Positions 31,029 to 32,789 of a stretch of DNA of 32,789 nt are shown in pieces (the first letter of the stretch is position 1; the number at the start of each line of letters is the position of its first letter). The position numbers were made by a program, and so were the translations under genes. Source of the DNA: a virus; IMG/VR virus record IMGVR_UViG_3300012920_000138, positions 1 to 32,789 of that record; one strand, written 5' to 3'. The notes beneath the pieces were generated by a model. That model was not told where the DNA came from. It did not search any database and saw only the letters and a list, made by a program, of their open reading frames with translations.

Positions 31029-31579
31029 TATGCCTCCGGCGTATCAGGATTCTTGGGAGCAGTATCGTTAGAAGGACGCTTATCAGAAGCTAATTCTAAG
31101 AAGTCACGGAACTTTTGCTCGTGTGGTCGATCATCAGGCTGTCCAGAAGGACGGCGAATTGCTACGACTTCATCCAGACCGCCAATGGTGTATTGCTTTG
31201 ATGCTTGAACCCAGGATCTAACTCTGGAAGTAGTCTGTACCATCATATCGGCAGGAGCTACCTCTGTTAGAGTTACGCTGCTCTTTGTAATATTTTTATA
31301 TTCCTTTTTCAAAAACTTGACAATATCAACAAAGCGTTGCTCTATCTCATTTTCAAATTGATTTCTTGGATGAAGCTCCTGAAGCATTACTTCTCCCTGA
31401 TAAGATACGATCATCTTGTCAGCAGCGAAGCGAACCTTGAAGCCGTCCATCACACGACTGTCAAGAATGGGGTCGCCCTCTTCTCTATTAAGACCGATGT
31501 TTTCTTCTAGGTCAGCACCATCATAGGCATTTGATGCCGCTTGGTTCAAACCCTTAATTACGTCTAGGACTGTTGCCAT
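31028..31579 (-). CDS. Unidentified protein directly before terminase
   Basis: A 183-residue protein starting MATVLDVIKGLNQAASNAYDG, with a middle MIVSYQGEVMLQELHPRNQFENEIEQRF (beta strand then helix) and a Pro/Asp-rich disordered end. In T4 the small terminase gp16 precedes gp17, and this gene is of similar size (T4 gp16 has 164), but its beta-rich core and disordered end do not look like the helical small terminase, so I do not assign it. Its stop overlaps the terminase ATG (TAATG), so the two are translated together. Confidence 0.62.
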   Translation of the reverse strand: MATVLDVIKGLNQAASNAYDGADLEENIGLNREEGDPILDSRVMDGFKVRFAADKMIVSYQGEVMLQELHPRNQFENEIEQRFVDIVKFLKKEYKNITKSSVTLTEVAPADMMVQTTSRVRSWVQASKQYTIGGLDEVVAIRRPSGQPDDRPHEQKFRDFLELASDKRPSNDTAPKNPDTPEA

Positions 31580-31994
31580 TGTTTCTTCTCCTTAAGCAGG
31601 TTTCTAAATGCTCTTTATCAGGTCGCCAGCCGGTTGCCCATCGTTCTGTTCGATCTTCTATAAAATCGACATAACATGAATAACAGCTTTGAAACCTATT
31701 CATATATAGGTCGTCCTTGGGTGAAAATGAATATGTTTTACACACTGGACATGTTCTATCTGCTGCTTGTTGTTTGTTGGGTCTTTTTACTTCTACAGAT
31801 CCATTTTCTAATACGATCTGTTTTTTAGTCTTTTGCCTTGTTACTTTTGCTCTATCTTTGAGTTGCTCCAAATAATCTTTTTCTTTTTCTTCTGCCCATT
31901 CGTTGCGAAAATCTTGCACGGTGTTTTTACCGTACTTCTCCGCAATCGCTCTTTCAACAGCAGCTAAGTAATTTGGATCATGTTTCGATTTCAT
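31554..31994 (-). CDS. Zinc-ribbon protein of the packaging region
   Basis: A 146-residue basic protein with two CxxC pairs, CPVC (about 82-85) and CYSC (about 103-106), 17 residues apart, which should form one zinc-binding ribbon. Around them: TYSFSPKDDLYMNRFQSCYSCYVDFIEDRTERWATGWRP (key YSF...D.YM.RF..CY.CYVDFIEDR...W..GWRP). The N-terminal half is a charged helix. Proteins with this pattern occur near terminase genes of T4-related phages, as I recall; their role is unknown to me. DNA or RNA binding is possible. It overlaps both neighbours, by 26 and 4 bases. Confidence 0.68.
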   Translation of the reverse strand: MKSKHDPNYLAAVERAIAEKYGKNTVQDFRNEWAEEKEKDYLEQLKDRAKVTRQKTKKQIVLENGSVEVKRPNKQQAADRTCPVCKTYSFSPKDDLYMNRFQSCYSCYVDFIEDRTERWATGWRPDKEHLETCLRRRNNGNSPRRN

Positions 31995-32374
31995 TGTGAT
32001 GGTTGTACCGCCCTGACAATAGCAATTGAGGTTCCTACTCCAATGACAATGCCAGATAGAAGCCCAAGTGCCCCTTTGTTTCTTCTAAACCAAGTATTAT
32101 CTTTTTGGATTGTTTCCTCAAGAATCTTGATCGATGATTTATAAGTGTCCTGAAGTTGATTGCAGACCTTCTTGTCCACGGAACACTCTGCAATTTTTGC
32201 ATTGTTTTCTATTTTGTCTTGAAGCATTTTGCGAAAGTCTTCTTCGCTCAACAAGATCCCAACATATGTATCGGACCCTTCTTGGACTGCTGCTGGGCGA
32301 GGTTTGAATTCAGTGACCTCGCCAGCAGTAGCCGTAAGGGAAAACAATAATACTAAAGATACAACAAACTTCAT
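31991..32374 (-). CDS. Exported protein with C-terminal membrane anchor
   Basis: A 127-residue protein with a classical signal peptide (MKFVVSLVLLFSLTATAGE, cleavage near residue 17-18), a Lys/Glu/Asp-rich periplasmic domain of about 80 residues with two cysteines (CSVDKKVC, about 65-72), probably coiled coil, and a membrane segment ALGLLSGIVIGVGTSIAIV near 103-121. Signal peptide plus C-terminal anchor is the topology of unimolecular spanins, but no lipobox cysteine is present at the cleavage site, so I do not call it one. Lysis or superinfection exclusion is possible. It shares four bases (ATGA) with the zinc-ribbon gene. Confidence 0.68.
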   Translation of the reverse strand: MKFVVSLVLLFSLTATAGEVTEFKPRPAAVQEGSDTYVGILLSEEDFRKMLQDKIENNAKIAECSVDKKVCNQLQDTYKSSIKILEETIQKDNTWFRRNKGALGLLSGIVIGVGTSIAIVRAVQPSQ

Positions 32375-32375
32375 A

Positions 32376-32789
32376 TTATTTCAAGAACTTTTTGAGTCCT
32401 TCAATTCTTTTAGCAGGGCGTTTCAAGCCGCTGACCAACGTATAGGTCACCAACTTATCACGTTTATCATCTTCGTAGATTCCACGATGAATGATTGCGC
32501 CACCAGTCAAAGCTGCCAGAGTATCAAATCCAAACTCAATACTATCCATCAACCCAACTGTCTCTTCAAAAATTTCTTCACCGCCGACGACAATGCAAGC
32601 AGCACCTGTGGCAGTTGTCAAGTCAAAACCTTCAGCTAAAAGTGTTTTTTCTAAGTTCTTTTTGAGAGCGCTGGAAATAGCTGTTTCACTTTCTACATCC
32701 TTGACGCTAGTAACGCCCATGATCATGCAGCCAGGTTGGCGCATAATACTGTCATAATCTGTAGCATCAAAGGTTGTGTACTCTGAGTC
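32376..32789 (-). CDS. C-terminal part of an FtsZ/tubulin-like GTPase, cut by window edge
   Basis: The frame is open at the right edge; 137 residues are visible and the start lies outside. The visible part aligns with the T7 loop and C-terminal domain of FtsZ: TTFDATDYDSIM against INVDFADVRTVM, GCMIMGVTSV against MAMMGSGVA, TATGAACIVVGG against ARGVLVNITGG, and GGAIIHRGIYEDDKRDKLVTYTLVSGL (key II..G...D...D...VT....G) against NIIWGAVIDPELEDEVRVTVIATG. Both catalytic aspartates of the T7 loop (E. coli FtsZ D209 and D212) have counterparts in FDATD (fragment residues 7-11), so GTP hydrolysis on polymerisation is likely. The protein could be a phage tubulin of the PhuZ/TubZ kind or an FtsZ-like filament. 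A shorter start at 32744 would lose the T7 loop. Confidence 0.78.
   Translation of the reverse strand, partial: DSEYTTFDATDYDSIMRQPGCMIMGVTSVKDVESETAISSALKKNLEKTLLAEGFDLTTATGAACIVVGGEEIFEETVGLMDSIEFGFDTLAALTGGAIIHRGIYEDDKRDKLVTYTLVSGLKRPAKRIEGLKKFLK

Noticed and set aside
31028-31579. Small terminase subunit (gp16)
   Set aside because: Position and size fit, but the beta-rich core and disordered end do not resemble helical small terminases.
31991-32374. Unimolecular spanin
   Set aside because: Topology is similar but there is no lipobox cysteine after the signal peptide.
32376-32744. Complete 122-residue protein starting at ATG 32744
   Set aside because: The frame continues without stop to the window edge, and the upstream 15 residues complete the tubulin/FtsZ T7 loop, so the gene is truncated by the window.
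1-32789. tRNA genes, CRISPR arrays, integrase, insertion sequences, attachment sites
   Set aside because: None seen on reading both strands; the only tandem repeat is the short one near 20030-20062.

Overview
The window is a contiguous piece of a tailed-phage genome with T4-like (myovirus) virion architecture. Every gene I can support lies on the minus strand, so transcription runs from position 32789 down to 1. Genes are tightly packed (TAATG and ATGA overlaps, gaps usually under 50 bases), the DNA is moderately AT-rich, and I see no tRNA, CRISPR, integrase or insertion sequence. Most genes are preceded by a clear GGAG/AAGGA Shine-Dalgarno sequence, which suggests a host that initiates translation canonically; the host itself cannot be named from the sequence. 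Many proteins are recognisable only at motif level, so this looks like a distant relative of T4 rather than a close one.

Layout in transcription order. (1) 32789-31028: the C-terminal part of an FtsZ/tubulin-superfamily protein cut by the window edge, a small protein with signal peptide and C-terminal membrane segment, a zinc-ribbon protein and a protein of unknown role. (2) 31028-20073, packaging and head: large terminase (gp17-like), portal (gp20-like), small head-region proteins, a membrane protein, prohead protease (gp21-like), a small prohead-type protein, a ribosomal protein bS21 homologue, two fibre or decoration proteins, scaffold (gp22-like) and major capsid (gp23-like). A strong intrinsic terminator closes this block. 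(3) 19941-4661, neck and tail: gp13-, gp14- and gp15-like connector proteins, a very large sheath (gp18-like), tube (gp19-like), a gp26-type baseplate protein, two small proteins, tape measure, baseplate proteins including a LysM/gp53-like wedge protein and a 910-residue hub-like protein, and a 505-residue unknown. (4) 4716-1, replication and recombination: a family-A DNA polymerase without exonuclease domain, a second and degenerate FtsZ/tubulin-like protein, an unknown protein, a gp32-like single-strand binding protein, a RecA/UvsX-like recombinase and the first 20 codons of another gene.

The most unusual content is the combination of two FtsZ/tubulin-fold proteins in one T4-like genome. 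One keeps the catalytic T7-loop aspartates; the other has lost the standard glycine-rich GTP-binding and T7 signatures. Alongside them are a phage-encoded bS21 placed within the head operon and a stand-alone PolA-type polymerase in place of the T4 family-B enzyme. A nine-base motif, ACTATTTAT on the coding strand, recurs upstream of scaffold, neck, sheath and the gp32-region genes, with a one-mismatch copy before the tube gene. It is a candidate phage-specific promoter. Several small hairpins sit over or next to ribosome binding sites, including those of the recombinase and the gp32 homologue, and suggest post-transcriptional control.

No gene-free stretch exceeds about 135 bases; the longer gaps (1996-2127, 17146-17258, 19942-20072, 22822-22910) hold the regulatory elements listed.
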